This document shows positions 53,520 through 63,696 of a stretch of 64,000 nt of DNA, in pieces. The first letter of the stretch is position 1, and the number at the start of each line of letters is the position of its first letter. The notes beneath the pieces are model-generated. The model saw only the letters and a list, made by a program, of their open reading frames with translations. It ran no database searches and had not been told where the DNA came from. The translations under genes and the position numbers were made by a program. Source of the DNA: Amoebidium appalachense (Eukaryota; Ichthyosporea); the NCBI GenBank assembly GCA_963693365.1, contig CAVNZM010000004.1, forward strand, positions 13,330,001 to 13,394,000, in the 5' to 3' direction.

Positions 53520-56500
53520 TCAGCACATGTTGAGCATCCCCACGGCCTTGGTGAAGAAAGAGGCAGACAGGGCCTTGGTGAACATGTCGGCCTTGTTGTC
53601 AGCAGAAGCCACCGGGACCACAGTGATGTTGCCCAGCAGGTGATGTTCCTTGACGGAGCAGTAGCGGACGTCGATGTGCTTGGTCTTGGGCTTAACCCCC
53701 AGGGTGTCCAGCAGGGCCCGGGCAGACTCATTGTCCCCATGGATGGGCACCGGGGTGGGCTCATTGATAGGATTAAGGCCCAGGTCGTCCATCACATAGT
53801 TGAGCCATAGGGCCTCGTTCGTAGCAGCAGACATGGCCACAAATTCAGCCTCAGTGGAGCTGTGGGTGGTGATGGACTGGAGCCGAGACACCCAGGACAC
53901 AGGGGAGGAGTTTATGAAGAAGACATAGCCCGTGGTGGAGCGCCGGGTGTCGCGGTCCTCGGCGTAGTCGGAGTCGGAGTAGCCAACAAGGTTGGGGGGG
54001 CCGGGACGGTAGACAATACCCAGGTCGATGGTGGCCAGCAGGTAGCTTACAACTCTGGTAGCCATAGTCCAGTGGGTGACGGTGGGCGCATGAATGTGTC
54101 GAGTAAGGACTCCCAGAGCCTGGGAAATGTCGGGGCGGGTGGTACGCGCAATCCACAGCAGGGCACCGACCAGGCTGGCATAGTCCTCCTTCTTGCTGTA
54201 GGCTGGGGTCTTGTTGCTTTCACTGGCCTGGCCCGGGACGATGGGGGTCTTGGTGCCGGACATGTGGGTGAGACGAAAACGGGCAGCCAAGTCGATGATG
54301 TGTTGACGATGGCCCAGACGCAGAGACCCGTCCTCCAGCCAGGTAAGAGTGTGCCCGATGAGCAGGGTAGGACGACCCAGGTCCTTGGCAGAGAAACGAG
54401 CATCCAGCTTGGTGAAAAAATCGTCGATGAGCGCATCAGTGGCGGCCGTCACGGTGAAGTCATCCACGTAGGCAGCAAGGGCAATAAATGTTGGGGTCCC
54501 GGCATTCTTGATGAACAGGCACGGGTCAGCAGCACTCACAATGAAGCCTTGGTCGAGGAGATGGTCACGGAGGGCCTCATACCACTGGCGCGGTGCCTGT
54601 TTTAGGCCGTAGAGCGCCTTGTGGAGCAAGCCGACAGCATGGGGGGCCGAGGGGTTGACGAAGCCAGGGGGCTGCTCAATGTAGATGGTCTCGTTGACGG
54701 TGCCGTTGAGGAATGCTGTGTTGACGTCGATGTGGCGCAGAGGCAGACCTTGGGCCACGGAGGTAGCCAAAACCAGCCGGATGGTAGCCAGCGCAGCCAC
54801 AGGTGACTCGGTGACGAAATAGTCCTGGCCAGGCTGCTGGTAGTTGCCCCGGGCCACAAGCCGGGCCTTGAAAACAGTGACGTTGCCGACGTTGTCCTGC
54901 TTGACCGTAAAGACCCAGCCGACCGGAATGACAGTGGAGCCATCCTCTGGACGGGGCACAAGGGTGAAGGTGCCGTTGTCTTCCAGGGCCTTGAGCTCAC
55001 GGTGTGCAGCCTCCTCCCATTTCAGACGCTGGGGACTCTTGAGTGCAGCCCGGACAGTCTTGGGGACAACAATGGTGGAAGCCTTGATGGGTGTTGATGC
55101 AGGAGCCGTAGCCTGGGGGGCAAGGGGGGCCGTAGCAGCAGCCACGTTGGCAGTCGGGCCTCGACGTTGGTCGTTGTACACAGCGCCACTACGGGTCGTC
55201 CGGGGGAGCCGATGTGCAGGCTCGGGCAGGATCGGAATGTCCAATTGATCACTCGGCGCTGTCCCATTGGCTGACAGACGAGACGAATCAGATTGCTGAT
55301 CATTCCGGACGATGTGATTGGCTGGCTGATTTGACGAATCAGATGACTCCAAAAAATGATGAATTGCCGGTGCGGTCGACCAATCAGATGGGACATCACG
55401 GAGGGGGTGCAGAATAGCAGCCTCGTCGAACTGCACGTCACGGCTGACGGTCATCTTGTGTGCTGCTGGAATCCAGACCTTGTAGCCCTTGATGTTAGGA
55501 GGGTAGCCCACGAAGACGCCCTTGACGGCACGAGGCGCCAGTTTCGGTGTATCCTGTTGATGGACGTAGCAGGGAGAGCCCCAGACACGGAGCCGGCTGT
55601 AGTCGGGAGGAATGCCGGTCCACAGCAGAGCGGGAGACGATTGGCTGCCGGTGGCTCGCGACGGGAGCATGTTGCGTATAAAAGCCGCGGTCACAGCTGC
55701 CTCGGCCCAGAATCCCACCGGAAGGCCGGACTGCTGCAGGAGTGCCCGAACCATGTCGAGGAGGGTCCGGTTCAGTCGTTCGGCAGTCCCATTCTGTTGA
55801 GGAGAGCCGGTGGTAGTGATCTGATGGCGAATGCCATGCTCACGGTTGTAGTCCCCGAAGGCCGTGCCCATGTACTCGCCCCCCCCGTCGGACTGAAACA
55901 CCTGCATGGGAACACCGTGTTGGGTAACCGCCGCCTTGTGGTACGTCACATATGCAGCCAGTGTGTCCGACTTCTTGACGAGGGGCACGGCCGTGGTGTG
56001 GCCGGTGAATTCGTCGTGGAACGTCGCCAAGTACTGAGCACCACCGATCGCGGGAGGGAAGGGGCCGCTGATGTCGCTGTGAACCTTGGCTAGGACCCGG
56101 GGAGCTTGGCTAGTTGATTCGGAGAAGGCAACACGGTGGGCTTTGCCGAGGGCACAGGGCTCACACACACCCGGAGACTTGGCACCGCCACCCACCAACA
56201 GGCCTGCAGACTTGATGACCGAGCGTACAGCGTCAATGCCAGCATGGCCCAGACGGTAGTGCCACGTGTTGAGGTCGGCAGTAACCTTGAGGATACGCGG
56301 AGCAGTGGTGGTTTGGGCGTCCGGGGTTGTGTCCGCGCGCAGAAGAGACACCGCCATGTGGTACAGCTTGGTGCCGACAGCCGAGCCGGTGGCCAGAATT
56401 TGATCGCCGTAGCACAACTTAACGCCGCCGCGGGTGTCAAAGCGGGGTAAAACACCGTTGGTAGTTGCCGTGAACACACTGATGAGAGTGTCGGGGATGG

Positions 56501-57818
56501 AGGGCACGTAGAGTACATCCGTCAGCTGATGCACCGCAGTAACGCCGTCGATGGTGCTGGAAAAGAACACGTCGCCCACCCCAAGCACTGCACATGCACC
56601 CTTGTCGGCTACTTGGACCGTGGAGTAAGGCGCCGCACGCATGTTGATGAACACATCGGGCCGGGGGCACACATGGTCAGTGGCTCCAGAGTCGAGGAGC
56701 ACCTTGTTGGTGCCACAGTCGTTGCTAGACATGAGGAAAGCCCGGGGAGCGGCAGCCCCCCCCTTGCACTGTGCCGTAGTGTGGGTAGTAGAGGCAGGGT
56801 GGTTGATGCAGGACCCAGGCAGGAGGGGACCACCCTTAGGTTTGCGGCCGTTGGCACGGTTGCCCCCCTTGCACATGGCGGTAGTGTGACTGGTAGACAG
56901 TGGGTGGTTGACGCAGGAACCCTTGGGGTAGGTGCTGGCACGGTTGTTGCCAGAGTTGCTGTGTTGGCCGTTGCCGTTGGGGCACTGAGACTTGATGTGG
57001 CCTGGTTTGCCGCAGCCGTGGCAGATGACAGGTTGAGGAGCCCGTGTGGTGAAGGCGGCCGGCCCGGAGCTGGTAGTCACACGTGCACGTGGGTGGCTGG
57101 TCTCATATGCCCGTAGCTGTTGGAGGAGGCCCATCACGGTAGGCTTGGGTGTCATCTTGTAGGCAATTACAGGCATTTCGTAGTAAGGCACCTTGCCGAG
57201 GTCGTTGGTGAGCTTGGTCAGCACTTGAGCATCACCAATTTGTGTGCCGTAATCGGCCAGGCGCCGCACGTAGCCGCGGAGTTTCATGGCGTATTTCGTC
57301 GCGGTGTCCGTAGGTTCAGGCGTAGAATTCATGTACAGCCCGATAAGGTCGTACTGATTGGCCTCAGATTGCTCCAGGTAGTGGGCAGATAGGGCCGACC
57401 ATATCTCCGCAGGTGTGGTGGTGCGTGTTAACCCTAGGATACAACGCACGTCAATCGAGAGTGCTTGCCACAGGTAGGAACGGGCAGTGTCGACCTGTTC
57501 ACGGGTAGCCGGGTGCTCCGTACTGGGCGCGATGGTGTGGAGAAGACCAGCACCAGAAAGCTGGACATACATGGTTTCGGCCCATGTGTGGTAGTCCGTG
57601 CCTGAATCATTATCAATGCCAGTGAAGAGAGGGATGTCGACCTTGAACTTGATGGAATCATTACGTGAGGGGCCCATAACCCTGTTGGACATTGTGTTCA
57701 TAGAAGCTAGTTCTAGTGCACGTTGTTCCTTCTGTAAGTCAGAAATGATTGCATCTTGTGAGGCCAACCTCTGCTCCAGTAGTTGGACTAGTTGCTGCAA
57801 CTGTAAGTTGTCAGACAT
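53520..57818 (-). CDS. Copia Gag-Pol polyprotein, 1432 aa, intact
   Basis: One uninterrupted frame with no gag/pol shift. Coiled-coil-like N-terminus (1-40); Gag with zinc knuckle CHGCGKPGHIKSQC (266-279); two further Cys/His repeats (SCVNHPLSTSHTTAMC at 301-316; SCINHPASTTHTTAQC at 336-351); protease active site LLDSGATDH (374-382); integrase HHCC region (WHYRLGH ... CEPC, about 519-555) and DDE residues in HSDISG, FQSDGGGEY and the later NGTAERLNR region (580-685); reverse transcriptase (about 935-1170) with AFLNG and AAYVDDF (1116-1122); RNase H (about 1270-1410) with YSDSDYA, SSTEAEF and a DNESA motif. Order protease-integrase-RT is diagnostic of Ty1/copia. The first 45 codons lie inside the 5' LTR. 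Base composition is GC-rich like the host genes. Confidence 0.97.
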   Translation of the reverse strand: MSDNLQLQQLVQLLEQRLASQDAIISDLQKEQRALELASMNTMSNRVMGPSRNDSIKFKVDIPLFTGIDNDSGTDYHTWAETMYVQLSGAGLLHTIAPSTEHPATREQVDTARSYLWQALSIDVRCILGLTRTTTPAEIWSALSAHYLEQSEANQYDLIGLYMNSTPEPTDTATKYAMKLRGYVRRLADYGTQIGDAQVLTKLTNDLGKVPYYEMPVIAYKMTPKPTVMGLLQQLRAYETSHPRARVTTSSGPAAFTTRAPQPVICHGCGKPGHIKSQCPNGNGQHSNSGNNRASTYPKGSCVNHPLSTSHTTAMCKGGNRANGRKPKGGPLLPGSCINHPASTTHTTAQCKGGAAAPRAFLMSSNDCGTNKVLLDSGATDHVCPRPDVFINMRAAPYSTVQVADKGACAVLGVGDVFFSSTIDGVTAVHQLTDVLYVPSIPDTLISVFTATTNGVLPRFDTRGGVKLCYGDQILATGSAVGTKLYHMAVSLLRADTTPDAQTTTAPRILKVTADLNTWHYRLGHAGIDAVRSVIKSAGLLVGGGAKSPGVCEPCALGKAHRVAFSESTSQAPRVLAKVHSDISGPFPPAIGGAQYLATFHDEFTGHTTAVPLVKKSDTLAAYVTYHKAAVTQHGVPMQVFQSDGGGEYMGTAFGDYNREHGIRHQITTTGSPQQNGTAERLNRTLLDMVRALLQQSGLPVGFWAEAAVTAAFIRNMLPSRATGSQSSPALLWTGIPPDYSRLRVWGSPCYVHQQDTPKLAPRAVKGVFVGYPPNIKGYKVWIPAAHKMTVSRDVQFDEAAILHPLRDVPSDWSTAPAIHHFLESSDSSNQPANHIVRNDQQSDSSRLSANGTAPSDQLDIPILPEPAHRLPRTTRSGAVYNDQRRGPTANVAAATAPLAPQATAPASTPIKASTIVVPKTVRAALKSPQRLKWEEAAHRELKALEDNGTFTLVPRPEDGSTVIPVGWVFTVKQDNVGNVTVFKARLVARGNYQQPGQDYFVTESPVAALATIRLVLATSVAQGLPLRHIDVNTAFLNGTVNETIYIEQPPGFVNPSAPHAVGLLHKALYGLKQAPRQWYEALRDHLLDQGFIVSAADPCLFIKNAGTPTFIALAAYVDDFTVTAATDALIDDFFTKLDARFSAKDLGRPTLLIGHTLTWLEDGSLRLGHRQHIIDLAARFRLTHMSGTKTPIVPGQASESNKTPAYSKKEDYASLVGALLWIARTTRPDISQALGVLTRHIHAPTVTHWTMATRVVSYLLATIDLGIVYRPGPPNLVGYSDSDYAEDRDTRRSTTGYVFFINSSPVSWVSRLQSITTHSSTEAEFVAMSAATNEALWLNYVMDDLGLNPINEPTPVPIHGDNESARALLDTLGVKPKTKHIDVRYCSVKEHHLLGNITVVPVASADNKADMFTKALSASFFTKAVGMLNMC
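57669..57682 (-). promoter_or_regulatory. Primer binding site matching initiator tRNA-Met anticodon arm
   Basis: The plus strand reads GGGGCCCATAACCC, of which GGGCCCATAACCC is the anticodon-arm sequence of eukaryotic initiator tRNA-Met. It directly abuts the end of the 5' LTR. The same half-tRNA priming arrangement is known for Drosophila copia; here the site is also translated as part of gag-pol. Confidence 0.85.
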
Positions 57819-58447
57819 AGTGTCGTGTATGATGGGTAACTAGTCTATGTGTTTTGTGCACTGGAAACGACAGTAGAAAAGTGTAAATCAAACGTTCTGC
57901 TTCCCATGTTTGTGACATGGGAGGCACTGCTTTATATAGTCGTTGGCCACCTCATGGTGGCCTCGTGTGCACCCTGGTGGTGGGCCATGTACAGCATGGC
58001 CGAAAAGAGAGCACAATGAAAACAAGTCGTTAAAGATATAAAAGTTAACTGTGCACGTTGAGTGGCTAGTTAACTTGCACTAAAGCACACAAATAAACGT
58101 GTTTAACACACCAATTGCAGTTAAACGTAAATCTTGCTTCACACAACTAAAAATATTCTGAGAATATCCGGGAATAAAGCACACTACCACTCTAAGAATA
58201 GAATCCTGTGGCAAATATAGACATGACATCATCTGAACCGGGAATATTAATTAATGAGCACAATTAGCACGTTGCTAGTGAAGCTCGTCATTGGTACAGT
58301 TTTGGCTCAAACATATAACTACCATATATGAATATGACCGTAAACAAAAGCTCTATGCACTCGAGTGAGTGTTGAAACAGTTATTCAATTGCTCAGAAAC
58401 TTTCTCTAACAGACATTGCTAGCCGGGAGTACCAGTGTACTCCAACA
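57683..58447 (-). repeat. 5' LTR of copia element
   Basis: 765 bp, TGTTGG...CCAACA in element sense. A TATA box (TATATAAA, 57931-57938) lies about 110 bases upstream of the gag-pol ATG (57818), putting the likely transcript start near 57900, with U3 about 540 bases and R-U5 about 220. Confidence 0.95.
57931..57938 (-). promoter_or_regulatory. TATA box in copia 5' LTR
   Basis: TATATAAA in element sense, in CGACTATATAAAGCAG. The same site is present in the 3' LTR at 52816-52823. Confidence 0.7.
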
Positions 58448-58891
58448 CCCCCCCCCCCCCACCTACACACACAAGCACACACGAACACGCGTAAATGCAT
58501 GATAAGGATAGTGATACGAATGGAATGTTAGTGGCTGTACGGTATGTGTAATGAACGTATGATGGAACCACGCTGCACGATTTCAATATGTGGCCTGCAT
58601 CGTAACTATGTACATATTATGTGCCACCTATCCTTCAGCCAAACAGATCTACGCTTGTTGCTTTGACTGAGTAAGCCTGCTCGTGAGTTAGACCGTAGTG
58701 TTGAGTGTGTAGCAGCTGTAAACAGGAGGGCAGAAAACCCCTAGTAGATGTGAATGAAGTACTCGTTACGCGTTGAAGTGTGCATGGATGTTCAAGTGCA
58801 CAGCCTTTCCTCTCCCCCCCCCCCCCCCCCCCCCCCCCCTCCCTCCCTCCCTCCTGCTCGCACACGCACACGCATGCACACACACGCACAC

Positions 58892-58930
<39 letters not shown>

Positions 58931-59195
58931 AAAGAACGATGAATGATGACAAAAGAGGGGGAGGGGAAGAGGGGAGACATCAACTCCCCTCCGCCCTGGA
59001 ATGCTCACATAAAAATGCAAAAACCGCTGGGCAATTGCAAGGATATACAAGGACATAAGTTATATGTGCGGGCATGCACACATCCACATGCTGCTCGGTC
59101 TGTGATAATCCTCCTTGTCCTTGTTGCAGGTGCAGCCACACACTGTATGCTATGTAGTACATGACCAAAGGGAATATCCTATAACAGGTCACACA
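58448..59195. other. Spacer with poly-C and (CA)n
   Basis: Right flank of the copia element: 13-base poly-C, CA-rich sequence, a C-rich run at 58817-58853 and CA repeat at about 58895-58925. No gene recognised. Confidence 0.6.
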
Positions 59196-60261
59196 TCATT
59201 TGGCTGGCTAGCATCATGCACACACCTTATTTGTTATCTAGCATTCGATCACCCGCACACCTTATTTGATCACCCACACAAATCATTGCTACCCAGCATC
59301 ACGATCAACCACAAGAATTATTTGCTTTCTAGCATCACCTACACACCTTCTTTGCGATCTACCATTAATTGGCTATCATCCACATACATTCTTTGGCTAT
59401 CTACCATCACCCACACAGATTATTTGGCTATCACTCACATACATTTTTTGGTTATCTACTTTCTAGCATCACCTACACACCTTCTTTGCGATCTACCATT
59501 AATTGGCTATCATCCACATACATTCTTTGGCTATCTACCATCACCCACACAGATTATTTGGCTATCACTCACATACATTTTTTGGTTATCTACGATCACC
59601 CACATAGATTATTTGGCTATCACCCACATACATTTTTTGGTTATCTACCATCACCCACACAGATTATTTGGCTATCACCCACATACATTAATTGGCTATC
59701 TACCATCACCCACACAGATTATTTAGCTATCTACCATCACCCACATACATTATTTGGCAAAGATTATTGACTATCACCCACATACATTATTTGGCTATCT
59801 ACCATCACCCATACAGATTATTTGCTATCTCCTATCACTCGCACACTATTTGGCTATCTACTATCACTAGCACTTAATTTGGCTATCACCCACACACTTT
59901 ATTTAGCTATCTACCATCAATATATACACATGATTTGGCTATCTACTATCACTCACATATTATTGATTTTGCTATCACCCACACACGTTATTTGCTTATC
60001 TACCATCACCCACACGCACTATTTTTGCTATCACCAACACACACTATTTTGCTGTTAGTATCACCAACAGATTATTTTGCTATCACCCACACACATAATT
60101 TTTTTGCTGTCTACTATCACCCACACATTATTTTTTCCGCTATCTACCATCACCCACACCGCGGTATGATTTTGAGCTATCTACCACCACCCACACACGT
60201 AATGTTCTGCTATCTACCACCACACGTAATTTTCCGCTATCTACCACCACCCACACAGTAA
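59196..60261 (+). repeat. Minisatellite, ~31-bp units, block 1
   Basis: Tandem units around GGCTATCTACCATCACCCAC plus ACAGATTATTT (31 bases), with shortened and diverged variants. A higher-order duplication of 124 bases (4 x 31) repeats from 59336 at 59460. Toward the right, units change to CTGCTATCTACCACCACCCA plus CACACGTAATTTT. Open frames across it are repeat translation, not a gene. Confidence 0.92.
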
Positions 60262-60368
60262 TTTTTTCCTTTTTTTATAATGACTTTATTGGTGTGCTCA
60301 TCAAAAGAGAAGCATGCGAGATATCACAGATATTCAGAAAAGAAAATACAAAAATGCCTTATTCACGG
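60262..60368 (-). mobile_element. 5'-truncated LINE 3' end, copy 1
   Basis: About 105 bases between satellite units: A-rich tail on the left (T-rich on plus), then ACTTTATT...GCTCATCAAAAGAGAAGCA...AATACAAAAATGCCTTA. It matches the 3' end of the longer copy at 60831-61689 at roughly nine bases in ten. Confidence 0.75.
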
Positions 60369-60596
60369 CTGCTATCTACCATCACCCACACACGTAATTT
60401 TCTGCTATCTACCACCACCCATGCACATAATTTTCTGCTATCTACCTCCACCCACACACGTAATTTTCTGCTATCTACCATCACCCACACAATCAAATTT
60501 TCTGCTATCTACCACCACCCACACACGTAATGTTCTGCAATCTACCACTACCCACACACGTAGATTTCTGCTATCTACCATCAGTATGATATTGTG
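60369..60596 (+). repeat. Minisatellite block 2
   Basis: Seven or so units of CTGCTATCTACCACCACCCA plus CACACGTAATTTT, between the first LINE fragment and an unrelated insertion. Confidence 0.9.
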
Positions 60597-60815
60597 ATCC
60601 GGTGTCTTAACTTTCTTTTGGAGCTACCGATGCTAGCCTCTGCTTACCCATAATATGTAATAGGGGTGTCATATACTACGATGGCGCTCATTGTTGCCTA
60701 GCATGTACATATGCCACTGGCTGCATTTGATTGGCTGCGCTGGAAAACGCAGTAGGCCGTCGAATGTGGCTGGGCCTCCGGCAGTGTCCACGCAATAAAA
60801 AGTGTGTAAACCCCC
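60597..60815. other. Unidentified ~220-bp insertion in the satellite
   Basis: Unique-looking sequence interrupting the array, from GATATTGTGATCCGG to GCAATAAAAAGTGTG and a short C run, after which ACCCACACACGTAATTTT resumes. No coding capacity or repeat partner in the window. Confidence 0.6.
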
Positions 60816-60830
60816 CACCCACACACGTAA

Positions 60831-61689
60831 TTTTTTTATTTTTTTTTTATTTTTAAAATAATAACTTTATTGATAAGCTCATCAAAAGAGAAGCATTTGA
60901 GATATCACAGATATCTCAGAGAAGAAAATACAAAAATGCCTTACTCACGGATACGGAGGAGACAACGACTACGATAATCATATATCCGAGAAAACTCATT
61001 AAACATACGGTGATTTGACATATAGTCAATAGAAGTAATATCAGGATTATCTAAGTAAGCCAATCGCCTCAGTTCGAACGGAATAATCTGAGATAAATAA
61101 ATACATCTATCTAAATGTTTTCGAGGGAAAGGTTCAGCACAAAAGTGACACAACCATTTATGGAAACAAAGGTTAAAACGCCAAAACAAACACTTCCAAG
61201 CAATATCACAAGAAGGGGTAAGAATGGCAAGATCAGTAAGTGTGGTAGGTTTACGAGAGGAAGGAGAAACATAAGTAGCTAATTTACATAACGATTGCAA
61301 AGAAAATAAACGAGTCTCTAGAATAAAAAGAAGGACAGGCTCAAGAGTCCTACCGTGATACTCTTTATCGCAAGGATGAAGTAAAGGATGTTGAGTATGA
61401 AACCAAGTAACATATTGCTGATAATTAGTGGAAGAGAAAAATAAAGGAGAGATATATTTGAAAGGATATCTCGGAATGGAAGATAGATTGGGGATGGGAC
61501 ATTTCGCACGAGTATTAGAAATGGGAACAGGTGCTAAAGAAGGGGAAAATTGCAACAAGGGATGATAAGGAGGAAGCCTAACCAAATGAAAACAGAAGCG
61601 AAGGCCTAATTCATTCATACGTTGACTCGCTGGAGGGAGACCAAAAACACTCAACAAGGGAGCCGCCAAAGGATGCCTACGCGAGGTTC
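60831..61689 (-). mobile_element. 5'-truncated LINE, copy 2
   Basis: About 860 bases in the satellite. A-rich tail on the left (T-rich on plus), one open frame open to the right-hand edge, and satellite on both sides with TAATTTT at each junction. Features are those of a target-primed, 5'-truncated non-LTR retrotransposon. Confidence 0.75.
60941..61679 (-). CDS. C-terminal fragment of a LINE ORF
   Basis: About 245 codons open to the truncation point, with no native start. Ends LRIRE-stop. Contains WLCHFCAEPFPRKHLDRC, a CX2C...HX3C-type zinc motif, as often found after the RT domain of non-LTR elements. No RT catalytic box is present because the 5' part is missing. Composition is A/T-richer than the host genes. 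Confidence 0.6.
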
Positions 61690-62146
61690 ACATAATTTTC
61701 TGCTATCTACCACCACCCACACACGTAAATTTCTGCTATCTACCACCACCCACACACGTAAATTTTTTACTATCTACCACCACCCACACACGTAAATTTC
61801 TGCTATCTACCACCACCCACACACGTAAATTTCTGCTATCTACCACCACCCATACACATAATTTCTCTGCTATCTACCCCACCCACATACGTAAATTTCT
61901 GCTATCTATCATCACCCACATGCTAATCTTCTGTTTATCTAGCACCACCCACGCACGTGATTTTCTGCAATCTACCACCACCCACACACGTAAATTTCTG
62001 CTATCTACCACCACCCATACACATAATTTCTCTGCTATCTACCACCACCCACATACGTAAATTTCTGCTATCTATCATCACCCCCTAATCTTCTGTTTAT
62101 CTAGCACCACCCACACACGTGATTTTCTGCAATCTAGCATCACCCA
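61690..62146 (+). repeat. Minisatellite block 3
   Basis: Units of TTCTGCTATCTACCACCACC plus CACACACGTAAAT, with a higher-order repeat of about 165 bases (CATACACATAATTTCTCTGC at 61851 and again at 62016). Ends at CACCCACACAGGGCTAGC. Confidence 0.92.
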
Positions 62147-62397
62147 CACAGGGCTAGCTCAGTACTGCAGCCGAGGGTAGCACGTGCTTTGCCACAACAA
62201 TGGCTTATGCAGTCTAAGTGCCTCGCGTAAGGAATACAAACCTCATTAAATATTTGGCCACTCAGGCTCTTAGTATTACTGCCACGGCACCACATAACAC
62301 ATGCAATCTCCTCTCGTCGTTGTGCTAGCCCGGTTAAGCCCTGTACACCCCTTCCTCCCCCCTCCCCCCACCCCCTTCCCCGGCCCCGCTTGAGCCC

Positions 62398-62398
<1 letters not shown>

Positions 62399-62475
<77 letters not shown>
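62399..62475. repeat. 77-base poly-C
   Basis: Longest uninterrupted homopolymer in the window, flanked by further C-rich sequence. Confidence 0.95.
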
Positions 62476-62476
<1 letters not shown>

Positions 62477-63636
62477 CCCCCCTCGACCCCCCTCCCCCTC
62501 CCCCCTCCCCCGGCCCTGCTTGGGCGCCAGCCTGGCAAGCAAATAGTGATTATGTGCCGTGCCAGGCTAGCACTCTATACTCAAAAGATGGGGAGGGGGG
62601 AGGGGGGAGGGGGGTTCAAGCGGGCCCGGGGGCCCGGGGGGGGGGGGAGGAGGGGGGCCGAGGGGGGAGGAGGGGAGGGAGGGAGGGGGGGATAATGGAA
62701 GGGGAGGGGGTTTGGGGCTATAAAGAGAAGAGACTGTAACCAATGCAGAGTCTGTTACCCGGGCTCAATAGAGCTTTGATCTGGCCACCAATTTAAATGC
62801 ATCTATCATTGTAACATTTATTTGTAATCCGCATCAAGAAGGAATAGTTGGATTGTGCTTGCAGGGTCATAATGAAAAACTTACACAGAGTAGAATACTG
62901 CCATGGCGGCCGTGCGTCATAACTGTTTGAAATTATGGGCTAAGTCTCATTCTGGTAGTGCGATATTGCTTGTTATTAGTTAATAAAACGAATCCGGGAT
63001 ATACCAACATCGTGTTCATATATTAACTTCGTGCATCTGATTTTTTATACTCAAATAGATATTTAATATCGTATAGTTATAGGTACATAGGATTAAGTTC
63101 TTAGAGCCCCCATCACCGCCACCTTCCGCCAATGAAATTCAAATTTTAAGACTAATATTCCCCACACCTATAAGCATTTCCTTTACCCCATTATAAAGCT
63201 CATCCCGAGACGCCCATGCCCACTTGGTGATACCCACTATTTGATGTGCATTTCGACGCGTCCAAAAGAAACATAAAGCACAAACGTAGAGAAAAAGGGG
63301 TTGATTCACAAGACCAGTCAACGCGCCCCCCCTCCCCCCTTCTCCACCCCCCCCCCCCCCCCCCCCCCCCTTCCCCCGGAGGGCCTCCACACCAAACACA
63401 TTATCAATGAACCTACATCCGTACATTACCCTGAAAGTATAACCCCTGCTTTGCTAAACCGGCGTGCCGCAAACAGTTGTGTGGTGGACTGTCCCGCATC
63501 CCAGCTCCTTGTTGATGGTTCCACCAAAGACCATGCAATGAGCCCCGGGCCCGGCGTGAGGGGATGATACGGAAACCACCCGATGTCGCAATACGTACAA
63601 ATAACTAAGGGGAACCGTAACTTAGGTAGTTGATGC

Positions 63637-63696
63637 TACCGGATTGAGCAATATACTAAAAAAAAGTACCGGATTGAGCAATATACTAAAAAAAAG
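63637..63696 (+). repeat. 30-bp perfect tandem duplication
   Basis: TACCGGATTGAGCAATATAC followed by TAAAAAAAAG occurs twice in a row (63637-63666 and 63667-63696). Confidence 0.95.

Larger units (their letters stand above)
52568..58447 (-). mobile_element. Intact Ty1/copia LTR retrotransposon (5.88 kb)
   Basis: Complete element: two 765-bp LTRs (52568-53332 and 57683-58447) that I found identical by eye, each TGTTGG...CCAACA; primer binding site next to the 5' LTR; one long gag-pol frame; polypurine stretch next to the 3' LTR. It sits in poly-C (18 C on the left, 13 C on the right), so a CCCCC target duplication is likely but cannot be delimited. Identical LTRs and an intact frame indicate recent insertion. 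Confidence 0.96.

Noticed and set aside
55356-57116. Plus-strand frames opposite the copia polyprotein
   Set aside because: Antisense to a clearly functional gag-pol with all catalytic motifs.
59115-60597. Long repetitive plus-strand frames across the satellite
   Set aside because: The 31-base unit is open in all phases; the repeat translation shifts frame as unit length varies. It is not a conserved repeat protein.
59196-62146. CRISPR-like array of ~31-base repeats
   Set aside because: Units are contiguous with no unique spacers, the genome is eukaryotic, and no cas genes are near.
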